Shown here in pieces: positions 19,109 through 29,067 of a stretch of 64,000 bases of DNA. Position 1 is the first letter of the stretch. Every line of letters begins with the position of its first letter. Location of the stretch: NCBI RefSeq assembly GCF_030931715.1, contig NZ_CP133261.1:1612001-1676000 (forward strand), written 5' to 3'. This DNA is from Tissierella sp. MB52-C2. GTDB lineage: Bacteria; Bacillota; Clostridia; Tissierellales; Tissierellaceae. The position numbers and the translations under genes are program-made. A model generated the notes under the pieces. The model was given only the letters and a program-made list of their open reading frames with translations. It had not been told where the DNA came from and did not search any database.

Positions 19109-20398
19109 CTAAGCCAGTAAATCAAGGCCATTTTCTGAGTATATATTCTCTGTTTTTTTTGATACTTCTAATGATGTGTCTTCGTAATTTGATATTGCTT
19201 TTTTATTTTCCGATTTGATTTTTAACCTTTTATTATTTTGATTAAAGTTAAATTTGTTAGGGTTATGTTTATCAAAGTCACTACTATTTCCTACAAAGAC
19301 TTCAAAGGTTTTAATCTCCAACCCAGTATCTTTTATTTCTTCTCTTAATTGGATCAGATTAGCTTCTATTATTTCTTTAGTCCTTTGGTTATCTACTATT
19401 ACCTTTGCTATTACTTCATTTTTAGTAACTTCAATATTCATTAACATTTCACCCAGAACTTCTGGTTTTAATTGAATCCTGATTTCATTTTTTTCTCCAG
19501 CTAAATCAATTCTAACCTTTTCCACTATTTGATTTATAACTTCCTTAGGATTAACTACTTCTGGCTTCTCCAATTCTGTTGAAATTTTTTTAGTATATTC
19601 TACATTCTGTTTGTGTACTGAAAAAGAGGGTTCATTATTGATTTTATCTTCTTTGTTATTTTCCTTTGCTGAATTGGCTTCAAGATTATCTTTAGATGAC
19701 ATTTCCTTAGAATTATTATTCTCTAAGTCAACAGGTTGTTCTTCCTGTGTTACAGAACTAATTAGTTCTGAGTTCACTTCATTATCTAAAGATATATCCT
19801 CCTCTATGCCTTTAGTATTTTCCCTTACTGCACTTTTGGGTTCTGGCTTTATTTCATTATAAGCTAGATTTGCATTTTCCTCTGAAACTTCCTTATTTCC
19901 TAAGTTTCCTTTACCCTTTTCATGGTCTGCTTTGTTGATTAGAAGTTTTTCAAAATCAAACTCATTTTCAATTATGTTTTTATTTTCTTCAGAACTTTCA
20001 ATATCTAAATCTTCATTTTCTAAAACAATCTCATCAGCTTCAATAGAAATTTCTTGTCCTTCGGCAGATTCCATAACATTATCATCTTCTACAGTATTTA
20101 TCATATTGTTAGCTAAAAACATTAAGTTTTCATATGCTATCTTCTTTTTCTTATCTTCTTTTTCTACTGTATCTAAGTTTTCTGTATCTTCTACTTTAGT
20201 TTCTTCTGTTTTATTCTTAGTGTTATGATCTTTTGTTTTAGCTAAATTTTTATTATTAGAATGTTTTTTTTCATCAATCTTATTATTTATTGATTTTAAA
20301 GTAGAGGAGAAATCTTTATTTTTTTCAAGATTATCCTTGTGAGCCACTTCAAGATTAGTATTTATAGATTGTTTGAAATCAAAAACTATAGCTTTCAT
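19109..20398 (-). CDS. fliK: FliK, hook-length control protein
   Basis: A 429-residue protein with a long, low-complexity, Lys/Glu/Asn-rich N-terminal region (about 1-280) and a C-terminal Flg_hook domain (about 290-370) containing [19 protein letters not shown]. FliK measures the hook and triggers the FlhB switch. Only the C-terminal domain is conserved; the disordered ruler part diverges as expected. Confidence 0.92.
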   Translation of the reverse strand: MKAIVFDFKQSINTNLEVAHKDNLEKNKDFSSTLKSINNKIDEKKHSNNKNLAKTKDHNTKNKTEETKVEDTENLDTVEKEDKKKKIAYENLMFLANNMINTVEDDNVMESAEGQEISIEADEIVLENEDLDIESSEENKNIIENEFDFEKLLINKADHEKGKGNLGNKEVSEENANLAYNEIKPEPKSAVRENTKGIEEDISLDNEVNSELISSVTQEEQPVDLENNNSKEMSSKDNLEANSAKENNKEDKINNEPSFSVHKQNVEYTKKISTELEKPEVVNPKEVINQIVEKVRIDLAGEKNEIRIQLKPEVLGEMLMNIEVTKNEVIAKVIVDNQRTKEIIEANLIQLREEIKDTGLEIKTFEVFVGNSSDFDKHNPNKFNFNQNNKRLKIKSENKKAISNYEDTSLEVSKKTENIYSENGLDLLA

Positions 20399-20434
20399 CT
20401 ATTCACCTCCTTCTAAATAATCTTTCATTTTTTC

Positions 20435-21670
20435 TTAGTCCTTTGGCCTTGCCAAAAGTCTAGTAATTTGTGAAGCCTTATCAGGCTCCATATAATCAAA
20501 AACCTTAGATAAGGTTTGATTTTTCATTTTTGACAATACGTCTACAACAATAGTTCTATCTGATAATTCATAGATGTTTTCTGAATTTATCTCAATGGAA
20601 GTTATAGTGTTAGTGTTCTGCATCATTTTTTCAACAATTTTCGCTATTTTATCAGGAGCCATTTTCTCATAAATCATAACAAGGTTATTTATCTTATTGG
20701 AATACTCATTTAAAAACTCCATTGTTTTACTTATATCACTGGTTATATTTGTCTCTGATTTTGTTAACTGTTCTTCACGAATTATTGCCGCAAACAAATC
20801 TTCTATAAACTTTTCATCTTTTATATTTGATAATAATTCAGCTGACTTTAATATTGATAAATTCCTATATATGGTTCCTAATTTATCTAGAGAATAAGCC
20901 TCTGTATTTCCAATGGTTTCTATGGACATATCTAAGGGCTTAGTTTCATATACTTTTGCCACATCTATTAAAGTGTTTATTTCATTAGTCTTTTCATTAA
21001 TTACTCCTTCAATTGAAGTCTTTTTGGTTTCTTTAAAAGTATTTGTAATATAAGCTCTTATATCAGAGTCAACATAATATAATATTTCTCCTAATTTATC
21101 AGTTTTAACTTCGCTTAAAACTTTTAAAAATTCCCTATCTGAAAACTTTTTTTCTATTTCCAACAAGGAGGTTAATATGTCTTGTCTTTCAATTCTACTT
21201 ACCTCTAGTTGAAATTGCTCTTTTTCTTCTTCCTGAGCCTCTTCATATATGGAAAATAGTAGATCTTTTCTTAGCTCCATGTTTCTAACTTTCAATACTA
21301 TTTCTTCAGTTTTGGAATTAGAAATATTATTCATTTCCTTTAAAATATCTATATAGAGCTTTTCATCATCCTTTTTGATTATATACATCTTATCTGCTGC
21401 CACACTTGGATCTAAATCTATATAATGTTTGGAAAGATAATTTATCTTTTCATCTTTCTCAACCTCTGTAGGATAATTTCTAAAGTGCTCACCTATTATA
21501 CCTGGCATCTTAGATAACATTTTGTTTGTATTATTCTTAAAGTTTTTATTTGTGCTATAAATAAGAATCGTTATTCCTAAAGGTACAAGAACTATACTAA
21601 TAATTACAATAGATATAATCCTAGATATTTTGTTGTTTTTATTTCCTCTTTCAATGTTTGTTGTTTCCAT
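20435..21670 (-). CDS. MotE/YlxF-like flagellar protein with MgtE_N-type domain
   Basis: A 411-residue protein with one N-terminal membrane helix (about 17-38), a long helical region, and a C-terminal MgtE_N-like module (about 325-411: YEKMAPDKIAKIVEKM, FDYMEPDKASQITRLLA). In B. subtilis the gene between fliJ and fliK is ylxF, a smaller protein of the same class. The extra roughly 200 residues of helical repeat material are notable. A chaperone or stator role has been proposed for MotE relatives; I infer only membership. Confidence 0.75.
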   Translation of the reverse strand: METTNIERGNKNNKISRIISIVIISIVLVPLGITILIYSTNKNFKNNTNKMLSKMPGIIGEHFRNYPTEVEKDEKINYLSKHYIDLDPSVAADKMYIIKKDDEKLYIDILKEMNNISNSKTEEIVLKVRNMELRKDLLFSIYEEAQEEEKEQFQLEVSRIERQDILTSLLEIEKKFSDREFLKVLSEVKTDKLGEILYYVDSDIRAYITNTFKETKKTSIEGVINEKTNEINTLIDVAKVYETKPLDMSIETIGNTEAYSLDKLGTIYRNLSILKSAELLSNIKDEKFIEDLFAAIIREEQLTKSETNITSDISKTMEFLNEYSNKINNLVMIYEKMAPDKIAKIVEKMMQNTNTITSIEINSENIYELSDRTIVVDVLSKMKNQTLSKVFDYMEPDKASQITRLLARPKD

Positions 21671-21681
21671 TTATTTGCCCC

Positions 21682-22119
21682 CTATTGTTGGCTAGTATTA
21701 AATGTAACTATACCATCAAGTAACTTTTCCTCTTGCCTCTTAGATTCTATAATAAATTCTTTATAATCATTTTCTTTTAACTTTTCAAAAGCTTTTTTTT
21801 CCTGCATAGCAACTAAAAGTTCTTCCTTAGCTTCTTCTAGTTCCACTTTCATCTCTTCTATTTTTCTTTCTTGATTTTGAATAGTTACGGAGATATCCTG
21901 CAAATAACTATTATATAGTTTTAAATTACCTATACTAGTGCTTTTCACTGATTTGTTTTTTTCTACAACTAAATTTTCTTTATGTTGATTAAAACCTATT
22001 AATCTTTCTTCTTCATTGTTTACTCTTGAATTTATGTCTCCATACTTAGATTTTTTTAAGTCTTCAATGTTTTCTTTGTAGTTTAGAACCTTTTCTAGCT
22101 TAAAACTATAATTCATCAA
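21682..22119 (-). CDS. fliJ: FliJ, export chaperone-escort protein
   Basis: A 145-residue, almost wholly coiled-coil protein following fliI. It starts with FKLEKVLNYKENIEDLKK, the typical FliJ N-terminus. FliJ bridges the FliI hexamer and FlhA. The family is poorly conserved, so gene order supports the call. Confidence 0.9.
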   Translation of the reverse strand: MMNYSFKLEKVLNYKENIEDLKKSKYGDINSRVNNEEERLIGFNQHKENLVVEKNKSVKSTSIGNLKLYNSYLQDISVTIQNQERKIEEMKVELEEAKEELLVAMQEKKAFEKLKENDYKEFIIESKRQEEKLLDGIVTFNTSQQ

Positions 22120-22140
22120 TCAATGTACCTCCATGAGTTT

Positions 22141-23478
22141 TTAATTTAATTTTGTAGAAATTGTGTTCATTAGTTCTAATGTCTCCTCAAAGGTTGATGT
22201 TTTTTGAGTTTCTTGTCTTAAAAAGTTTTCTATATCATCGATTAAATCAATAGCTGTATCAATTTTCTTGTTCGAACCTCGTTTATATGCTCCAATATTT
22301 ATCAAGTCTTCAGCTTCTTGATAAGTAGCCATAATATCTTTTATGGAACCTGCTATTTTAATATGTTCCTTATCTGCTATATTAGGCATTACCCTACTTA
22401 TGCTAGCAAGAACATCTATGGCTGGATAATGATTGGCATTTGCAAGTTTTCTAGATAATACAATATGACCATCTAATATCCCTCTTGCAGTATCTGTTAT
22501 AGGCTCAGTTAAATCGTCTCCATCTACTAAGACTGTATAAAGTCCTGTAATAGTTCCTTTATCTGAGGCTCCTGTTCTTTCGAGTAACCTTGGCATAGTA
22601 GCGAAAACAGAAGGAGTATATCCTCTAGTTACTGGTGGCTCTCCTATGGCTAATCCTATTTCACGTTGTGCCATGGAAAACCTGGTTAGAGAGTCCATAA
22701 GTAACATTACATTTAGACCTTGATCTCTAAAGTACTCTGCTATTGCAGTAGTTACCATTGCACCTTTAACTCTTATTAAGGCAGGTTGATCTGAAGTGAC
22801 TACAACTACAACAGATTTTTTTAATCCTTCTTCTCTTAAATCATTTTGAATAAATTCATTAACTTCCCTTCCACGCTCTCCTATTAAACCTATGACATTT
22901 ACATCTGCAGTACTATTTCTAGAGATCATGCCCATTAGTGTACTTTTACCTACTCCGGAACCTGCAAAAATACCTACTCTCTGACCTTTTCCACAGGTCA
23001 ATAGACCATCTATAGCTCTAACCCCTACAGATAGCGGTTCCTTTATAACCATTCTATCTAATGGACTTGGTGGTGAACTGGAAACGGGATAATATTTATT
23101 AGACTTAATGGAACCTAAGCCATCCATAGGATTTCCTAGTCCATCAAGAACCCTTCCTATTAATTCATCTCCTACGTTGACCCTAAGAGTTTTTCCACTA
23201 CCTACTACTATACTTCCACTAGCTATCCCTTCCATTTCCCCTAGAGGCATGAGAAGAATCTTATCCTCTTTAAATCCAACTACTTCAGAAAGAATAGGCT
23301 TGTCACTCTTATACGGATATATGTAGCAAAGTTCACCAATAGTTGCCATTGGTCCATTTGACTCAATAGTGAGTCCTGTAACCTTTGTTATTTTTCCAGT
23401 ATATTTCATAAACCTTTTCTCTTTTACTGCCATGGTATATTTTTTAATATTAATTGTATCTTCCATATCATCACTCAT
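22141..23478 (-). CDS. fliI: FliI, flagellum-specific export ATPase
   Basis: A 445-residue F1-beta-like ATPase energising export. Walker A is GIFAGSGVGKSTLMG, Walker B NVMLLMDSLTRF, and the family run AQREIGLAIGEPP is present. It overlaps the fliH end by 8 bases. Confidence 0.98.
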   Translation of the reverse strand: MSDDMEDTINIKKYTMAVKEKRFMKYTGKITKVTGLTIESNGPMATIGELCYIYPYKSDKPILSEVVGFKEDKILLMPLGEMEGIASGSIVVGSGKTLRVNVGDELIGRVLDGLGNPMDGLGSIKSNKYYPVSSSPPSPLDRMVIKEPLSVGVRAIDGLLTCGKGQRVGIFAGSGVGKSTLMGMISRNSTADVNVIGLIGERGREVNEFIQNDLREEGLKKSVVVVVTSDQPALIRVKGAMVTTAIAEYFRDQGLNVMLLMDSLTRFSMAQREIGLAIGEPPVTRGYTPSVFATMPRLLERTGASDKGTITGLYTVLVDGDDLTEPITDTARGILDGHIVLSRKLANANHYPAIDVLASISRVMPNIADKEHIKIAGSIKDIMATYQEAEDLINIGAYKRGSNKKIDTAIDLIDDIENFLRQETQKTSTFEETLELMNTISTKLN

Positions 23479-24232
23479 TATTTAATATTGTTGTTAAAAG
23501 TTCTTTTACTTCTTCCAATTGATTTTCAAGACTTGCATCTATATTTCCCTTAGATGTCTCTAAAATGCAATCTCCTTTTACTAGAGAAATATCATATTTA
23601 ATATCAAGTTCTGTTATCATACTGGCCTTGGCTAATATTTCCTCTTTTGCCATTTCCAATATATTATAATCTTCTTTAGAGACTACGATGGTTAACTTGT
23701 CCGTTAAATCTAAATTACTAATTCCGTTTAATACTAGGGATACAATAAGTTCATTATCCTCTTCTGTTTTTTTATCTATAACCTTTTCATAAATATTTAT
23801 TACTAGTTCAATTATATCTTCCTCTAATTCTTTAAGAAGCTTGTCCTTAGTAGATATATAGTCATTCTTTATATCAAGAGCCTCTTTTATTAATTGACTA
23901 GATTCGACTTTACCCTCATTATATCCCTTTTCATAACCTCCTTTATAGCCTGCTTCATGACCTTCATCATATCCGATTGCCTTATGCTCCTCTAGGATTT
24001 CCTTTGCCTTCACATATGCATCATTTATCATAGATTCTTTTTGTCCTTCTGAATCTTCTATTATTTTAAGAGCTTCTTCTTTTGCTTCATCTATGATTAT
24101 TTCATATTCTTTTTCTGCTTCTTCTCTTGCATCTTCTATGATTTTTTCTATTACTTTTTTATTTTCACTATCATCTATTATCTTTTTAGATTCTGTCTCT
24201 ATTACTCTAAAGGATTTTATAACATTAGACAA
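23471..24232 (-). CDS. fliH: FliH, export ATPase regulator
   Basis: A 253-residue protein with a long N-terminal coiled coil, a Gly-rich helix (GYDEGHEAGYKGGYEKGYNE, about 102-121) carrying the GxxxG-type repeats of FliH, and a C-terminal V-ATPase-E-like domain. It binds FliI as a stalk. It overlaps fliG and fliI at both ends. Confidence 0.94.
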   Translation of the reverse strand: MSNVIKSFRVIETESKKIIDDSENKKVIEKIIEDAREEAEKEYEIIIDEAKEEALKIIEDSEGQKESMINDAYVKAKEILEEHKAIGYDEGHEAGYKGGYEKGYNEGKVESSQLIKEALDIKNDYISTKDKLLKELEEDIIELVINIYEKVIDKKTEEDNELIVSLVLNGISNLDLTDKLTIVVSKEDYNILEMAKEEILAKASMITELDIKYDISLVKGDCILETSKGNIDASLENQLEEVKELLTTILNNE

Positions 24233-25229
24233 TTATCTCATCTCCTCCTCTAGGAGTAATTATCTCTCCATCATCTTCTAATTTCCTAATGATGTTTACT
24301 ATATTTTGCTGTGAGTCTTCCATATCTCTAATACGAACAGGACCCATAAACTCTATATCCTCTTTAATCATCTCAACTAGACGTTTTGACATATTAGTGA
24401 ATATAAGGTTTTTAACTTCTTCACTTGCACCTTTAAGAGCAATAGCCCATTGTGCATTATCGATTTCTCTAATAACTCTTTGAATACTTCTATTATCAAG
24501 AGTAATAATATCTTCAAATACAAACATTCTTTTCCTGATTTCTTCACTTAATTCTGCATCTCTAGTATCTAATTCTTCCATAATATTCTTTTCTGTACTT
24601 CTATCTACAGAGTTAAGTATATCTACAACTGCTCCTATACCACCAGTAGTCGTATAGTCTTGTGCCAATATATTTGAGAACTTACTCTCTAAAATTGACT
24701 CTATTTCCTTTACTACCTCTGGTGATGTCCTATCCATTATTGCTATCCTTCTTGTAACATCTGATTGTTTTTCAGGTGATAAGCTTGAAAGCAATTGTGC
24801 AGCCTGTCCTGGCCCTAAGTAAGATAATATCAACGCAATTGTTTGCGGATGTTCATTCTGTATATAGTTTAAAAGTTGATTAGGGTCAGCCTTTCTTATG
24901 AATTCGAAAGGTCTTACATGTAATGAAGATGTAAGTTTACTAATTATGTCGATGGCTTTATCAGATCCCAATGCTCTTTCTAATACGTCCTTGGCATAAT
25001 TAATTCCACCTTCAGAAATATATTCCTGTGCCAAACATATTTGATAAAATTCTTCAATTACTGTTTGTTTCTCTTCTGGAGAAACCATTCTCATGTTTGC
25101 AATTTGCAGAGTTAGTTCTTCTATTTCTTCTTCATTTAAATGTTTAAATATCTCAGCAGATTTCTGAGGTCCTAGGGCAATAAGTAGTATTGCCACCTTT
25201 TCTTTTCCACTAAACTGTCTCCTAGACAT
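24225..25229 (-). CDS. fliG: FliG, motor switch protein
   Basis: A 334-residue rotor protein between MS ring and C ring that receives torque from MotA. SGKEKVAILLIALGPQKSAE (N domain), the EHPQTIALILSYL middle domain, and the charged C-terminal torque helix (FEDIITLDNRSIQRVIREID) are all intact. Confidence 0.98.
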   Translation of the reverse strand: MSRRQFSGKEKVAILLIALGPQKSAEIFKHLNEEEIEELTLQIANMRMVSPEEKQTVIEEFYQICLAQEYISEGGINYAKDVLERALGSDKAIDIISKLTSSLHVRPFEFIRKADPNQLLNYIQNEHPQTIALILSYLGPGQAAQLLSSLSPEKQSDVTRRIAIMDRTSPEVVKEIESILESKFSNILAQDYTTTGGIGAVVDILNSVDRSTEKNIMEELDTRDAELSEEIRKRMFVFEDIITLDNRSIQRVIREIDNAQWAIALKGASEEVKNLIFTNMSKRLVEMIKEDIEFMGPVRIRDMEDSQQNIVNIIRKLEDDGEIITPRGGDEIIV

Positions 25230-25240
25230 ATTAAATTCTC

Positions 25241-26764
25241 CTATTCATTTAACCAATTTCTAAGCAATTGAGCAACGGAATCAGGCTTTTTCTCAATAAA
25301 TCTATCAATTTGAGCCTTCATTTTTGATTCCTCTGCTTCAAAATCAAGATCTGCGACTTCCAATTCTATTGCAGATTTTTCTCCAAGCATTCTCTCTAGT
25401 TCTGCCTCAGCAGTTTCTCTAGATTTCTTTCTTCTGTATAAAATTATACCTATTATTAATATAATTAGTGCCAATATACTTAGGCCTATATATAGCCAGT
25501 TATTATTTCCATCTTGAATAATATTATTATCAGTAGCTTGATTATTATTGAAACTTGCTGCTTTTACTTGAACTTGTTTAGTATCTAAACCAGTAGCTGC
25601 ATATATTAAGTCAGTAAATTCTTTTTCCATCTCTGGAGTCATTTCACCATCTACTAATGCATTCTTATTTACTAATACTGCTACAGTAACGCTTTCAACT
25701 TGTCCTGGTGCCTTGCTAATTTCTTTGTTTATTTCATTTAATTCATTATTTATTATCCTGCTTACTTTGTCATATCTGCTTGAGCCATCATCTATTGTAG
25801 TGTAATCTTCTACATTAGTGTCTGTTCCCGCAGCTCCACCTACTGCTCCTCCTGCCATATGCTCCTCTACTTCTTCTAAGGAACGGATTAATCCTTCTTC
25901 GTTTCCTTCTATTGGAGTAGCAAATTCTGTTATAGTTGTCTTTTCCATGTCCATATTAATTTTTACACTTGACATTACATCTACGTTGTTAAATCCAACA
26001 ACATTACCTAAAAACTTCTTTATACTTTCATTTATCTTAGATTCTATTCCATGCTTTACTTCAAACTGATCTTGGGAGAAAATATTTTCTTCATCTTCTT
26101 CACCTAATAATCGCCCTTCATTATCTACTACTTTAACATCTTCAGGATCCATATTTATAGAACTGGCTACTAGATGTTTTATTGCCTTTACCTTCTCTGA
26201 AGACAATGATCTATTATCTCCTTTTACAATAAAAACAGAAGCTGTAGTTTTATTATCATCATTATCTAATATGAAATTAGTGGCCTCTTTTTCATCTATA
26301 AATACCTCTGCACTATGTATCCCATCTATCTCAGATATGGTAGATGCTAATTCACTTTCACTTGCCTTTTTCATTCTCTGTTTTTTATCATAATCTGTCA
26401 TAGTCCAACTACTATCATTAAAGGCATCCATATATGTATAACCTTCTTTTGGTAATCCGTAAGTAGCTAATTCTATTTTTATACGATTCTTATTTTCTGC
26501 TGGTACTAAAATACTCTTCTGATCCTCACCTGTTTTCCAAGAAACTCCCATTTCGTCTAACTTGGTAGTAATCTGTCCCATATCCTTTAAACCTAAATCT
26601 CCATATAGGACTTCATATTTTGTACGGGTCAACATAAGAATAAGTGCAGTTACAGCAAAAATAACAAATAAGCTAATAAATGCCAATTTAATTTTCTTTT
26701 TCTTATCCATTTCTTTCCAGTACTCAGTTATTTGTAGTTTTAACTTATGTATCGATTCTTGCAC
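25241..26764 (-). CDS. fliF: FliF, MS-ring protein
   Basis: A 507-residue protein with membrane helices at about 25-45 and 422-445. The YscJ-like ring-building domains carry VLYGDLGLKDMGQITTKLDE and the second motif GIHSAEVFIDEKEA. The C-terminal cytoplasmic tail binds FliG (DFEAEESKMKAQIDRFIEKK, then VAQLLRNWL). It nucleates assembly of the basal body. Confidence 0.97.
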   Translation of the reverse strand: MQESIHKLKLQITEYWKEMDKKKKIKLAFISLFVIFAVTALILMLTRTKYEVLYGDLGLKDMGQITTKLDEMGVSWKTGEDQKSILVPAENKNRIKIELATYGLPKEGYTYMDAFNDSSWTMTDYDKKQRMKKASESELASTISEIDGIHSAEVFIDEKEATNFILDNDDNKTTASVFIVKGDNRSLSSEKVKAIKHLVASSINMDPEDVKVVDNEGRLLGEEDEENIFSQDQFEVKHGIESKINESIKKFLGNVVGFNNVDVMSSVKINMDMEKTTITEFATPIEGNEEGLIRSLEEVEEHMAGGAVGGAAGTDTNVEDYTTIDDGSSRYDKVSRIINNELNEINKEISKAPGQVESVTVAVLVNKNALVDGEMTPEMEKEFTDLIYAATGLDTKQVQVKAASFNNNQATDNNIIQDGNNNWLYIGLSILALIILIIGIILYRRKKSRETAEAELERMLGEKSAIELEVADLDFEAEESKMKAQIDRFIEKKPDSVAQLLRNWLNE

Positions 26765-26788
26765 TTTTGCACCTCTCCCTATCTATCC

Positions 26789-27085
26789 TTAAATTTGAAT
26801 CCTCATGATTTCCTTATACGCTTCTACAACTTTACCTCTTATGGCCATAACAACCTGTAAAGCTGTGTCTGCCTTATCAGCAGCTATTGTAACATCGTGA
26901 AGGTTGTCCACTTCTCCTATGGCTAACATTTTCTTATACTCTTGACTTTCTAACTGCATTTCATTAACTTTATCTAATGCATTACTTAGTAGGTCACCAA
27001 AGCTATTTTCTGTCTTATTATTTACTATCTGATTATCCATTTTAGATATTAAACTATTATAATTATTAATTTTATTTATATCCAA
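26789..27085 (-). CDS. fliE: FliE, hook-basal body junction protein
   Basis: A 98-residue rod adaptor linking MS ring and rod. Diagnostic: FGDLLSNALDKVNEMQLES and HDVTIAADKADTALQVVMAI with the C-terminal VVEAYKEIMRIQI. Confidence 0.97.
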   Translation of the reverse strand: MDINKINNYNSLISKMDNQIVNNKTENSFGDLLSNALDKVNEMQLESQEYKKMLAIGEVDNLHDVTIAADKADTALQVVMAIRGKVVEAYKEIMRIQI

Positions 27086-27090
27086 TTTTC

Positions 27091-27531
27091 TTACCTCCTA
27101 CCAATGTCTAGAGCTTTCATAAGCATAGATTTAGATGCATTCATGGCTGTTATATTTGCATCATAAGAACGTTGTGCACTAATTAAATCTACCATTTCTT
27201 TTACAGTATCTACATTTGGTTTTTGAACGTAACCATTTTCGTCAGCATCTGGATGCCCTGGTTCGTATACCAGTTTGAAAGGAGATTCATCTTCAACTAT
27301 TTTACTAATTTTTACTCCTTTACCACCTATCTTATTAGTATACTTACTTAATTGTTCTGAAAATGACGTTGACTTGTTTTCTTCAAATACAGCCATTTGT
27401 CTTCTATAAGGCATCCCCCCAGTTGATCTTGTAGTATTTGCATTTGCCATATTTTTTGTAATTATGTCTATTCTAGTCTTTTCAGCTGTTAAAGCACTTG
27501 CCGATACATTAATTGGATTAAAAATACTCAT
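27091..27531 (-). CDS. flgC: FlgC, proximal rod protein
   Basis: A 146-residue rod subunit with the N-terminal rod helix (SALTAEKTRIDIITKNMANA) and C-terminal VDLISAQRSYDANITAMNAS. It follows flgB by 2 bases. Confidence 0.97.
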   Translation of the reverse strand: MSIFNPINVSASALTAEKTRIDIITKNMANANTTRSTGGMPYRRQMAVFEENKSTSFSEQLSKYTNKIGGKGVKISKIVEDESPFKLVYEPGHPDADENGYVQKPNVDTVKEMVDLISAQRSYDANITAMNASKSMLMKALDIGRR

Positions 27532-27533
27532 AA

Positions 27534-27935
27534 TTATTTACTCCCTTCAGTAATAACATTTTTAATTTTATCGAATTCACCAATTATTTGTCGTACTAAG
27601 GCATCATACATAATAGTGTTTTTAGCTAAGTCTGCAGACTCTGTATCTATATTCACATTATTTCCATCTATTCTATATGATATAGATTTATCTTCTGTAA
27701 CTACAGGCGAAAAAGTGTCTTTACCTATTCCAATGTGATTCTCATGGGTTTTTGCTAAATTAATCTTCTTACTTTTTATGCTTTCGGTTAATTGTTCTTC
27801 AAAAGCTACTACTTTTCTCTTATAATTTGGAGTATTTTCATTGGCTATATTATGGGATATAGCTTTATTTCTTTCCCAAGTTCCATCTAAGGCTTTTTGA
27901 TAAAAATTGATATTATTATACATACCCTTAAACAT
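27534..27935 (-). CDS. flgB: FlgB, proximal rod protein; first gene of the flagellar operon
   Basis: A 133-residue rod subunit with YQKALDGTWERNKAISHNIA, then NENTPNYKRK at the N-terminus. It is the first gene of the operon: upstream is a terminator after codY and a 200-base AT-rich gap. The ribosome site is GAGGTG. This matches the B. subtilis codY-flgB order where the fla/che operon begins. Confidence 0.96.
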   Translation of the reverse strand: MFKGMYNNINFYQKALDGTWERNKAISHNIANENTPNYKRKVVAFEEQLTESIKSKKINLAKTHENHIGIGKDTFSPVVTEDKSISYRIDGNNVNIDTESADLAKNTIMYDALVRQIIGEFDKIKNVITEGSK

Positions 27936-28141
27936 TAAATCACCTCACTATTTTATAATATAATTATATTTTAATTAAAATAATATATTAAATTATGACA
28001 TAAGTCATTTTACGCCTTTTTTCTTCCTATTTTTACCTTTTCCGATATTATATTACTATTCTACAGTTTCCACATATTTTATTCAAGCCCTAAAATCGAT
28101 TAAGTCCTCTGATTTTGCAAAACATTACTAAAGTCCTAAAG
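27936..28141 (-). promoter_or_regulatory. Intergenic region upstream of flgB with a palindromic element
   Basis: About 200 AT-rich bases between the codY terminator and flgB hold no gene. They should contain the promoter of the whole flagellar operon. A perfect palindromic element, ATGAC-ATAA-GTCAT, lies at 27995-28008, about 60 bases upstream of flgB; its symmetry fits a dimeric regulator. Several TATAAT-like runs make the exact promoter ambiguous. Confidence 0.45.
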
Positions 28142-28171
28142 AAAAAAGAATAGTAAAAATACTATTCTTTT
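28142..28171 (-). terminator. Rho-independent terminator overlapping the end of codY
   Basis: An 11 to 12-bp perfect stem (arm AAAAGAATAGT) with a short A/T loop spans the last codons of codY and is followed on the minus strand by a T-run (TTTTTTC). It separates the codY transcript from the flagellar operon. Confidence 0.8.
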
Positions 28172-28941
28172 GACTTTAAAAGTTCATCTATTAACTTATC
28201 ATTTAATATCTTAATATGTGTTCCTTTCATTCCTAAAGATCTTGATTCTATAACCCCTGCACTTTCAAACTTCCTTAGTGCATTTACTATGACGGATCTA
28301 GTTATTCCTACTCTGTCGGCTATTTTACTTGCAACAAGTAACCCTTCACTTCCTTCTAATTCTCTGAATATATGCTCCATGGCTTCTAATTCTGAATATG
28401 AAAGAGTTCCTATGGCCATTTGAACAACAGATTTCTTTCTTGCATCTTCTTCTATTTCTTCGGATTTTGCTCTTAATATTTCCATTCCTACAATTGTGGC
28501 ACTATATTCAGCTAAAACCAAATCCTCTTCAGTAAACTCTTTTCCAAATCTTGCTAAAACCAAAGTACCTAGTCTTTTGCCACCACTATTTATTGGAATT
28601 ATAGTTGAAACTTTGTCTGGATAACTACATTCTGATATCTGATCAAAAACACAGTCTGTAATTTCCCTTACATTTTCATTGGTTTCATTGTATTTCAATA
28701 ATTCCTCATTGTATTTTTTAGGAAATCTCTTTTCCTTGACTATTTCTGATTGAATAATATCACATTCAAATCCAGTAGCTAATTCATAACCTAATACTTT
28801 TCCACTAGTACTAGCTATATATACATTTGCATCAAGTATATTGCTTAAAATACCACTTAATTCTGAAAAGGAAACAGGTTTTGTACCATACCCTTGCAAT
28901 GTCTTGTTTAATCTTCTAGTCTTTTGTAATAAATTTTCCAC
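28162..28941 (-). CDS. codY: CodY, GTP/branched-chain amino-acid sensing repressor
   Basis: Global regulator of 259 residues. The N-terminal GAF domain (about 1-155) binds isoleucine/valine. The C-terminal winged helix has [20 protein letters not shown], then [19 protein letters not shown], the highly conserved recognition region. It acts in the cytoplasm, repressing stationary-phase, motility and competence genes in Firmicutes. The B. subtilis neighbours codV-hslV-hslU are missing between topA and codY. Confidence 0.98.
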   Translation of the reverse strand: MENLLQKTRRLNKTLQGYGTKPVSFSELSGILSNILDANVYIASTSGKVLGYELATGFECDIIQSEIVKEKRFPKKYNEELLKYNETNENVREITDCVFDQISECSYPDKVSTIIPINSGGKRLGTLVLARFGKEFTEEDLVLAEYSATIVGMEILRAKSEEIEEDARKKSVVQMAIGTLSYSELEAMEHIFRELEGSEGLLVASKIADRVGITRSVIVNALRKFESAGVIESRSLGMKGTHIKILNDKLIDELLKSKE

Positions 28942-29044
28942 TAATTAATCCTCCTTTTATAAAGTATAATTGATTGTCTATAATGTTTTTTCATTTATTG
29001 TAATATTTAAATTATCATATATAATTTTACTATAAAAACATAAG

Positions 29045-29059
29045 ATTGTACAGAAAATT
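29045..29059. promoter_or_regulatory. Candidate CodY box upstream of codY
   Basis: ATTGTACAGAAAATT matches 12 of 15 positions of the palindromic CodY consensus AATTTTCWGAAAATT, with one half-site perfect. It lies about 105 bases upstream of the codY start, in the 126-base topA-codY gap, and would fit autoregulation. Three-mismatch CodY sites are common among real ones but also arise by chance in AT-rich DNA. Confidence 0.35.
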
Positions 29060-29067
29060 TTAATTAT

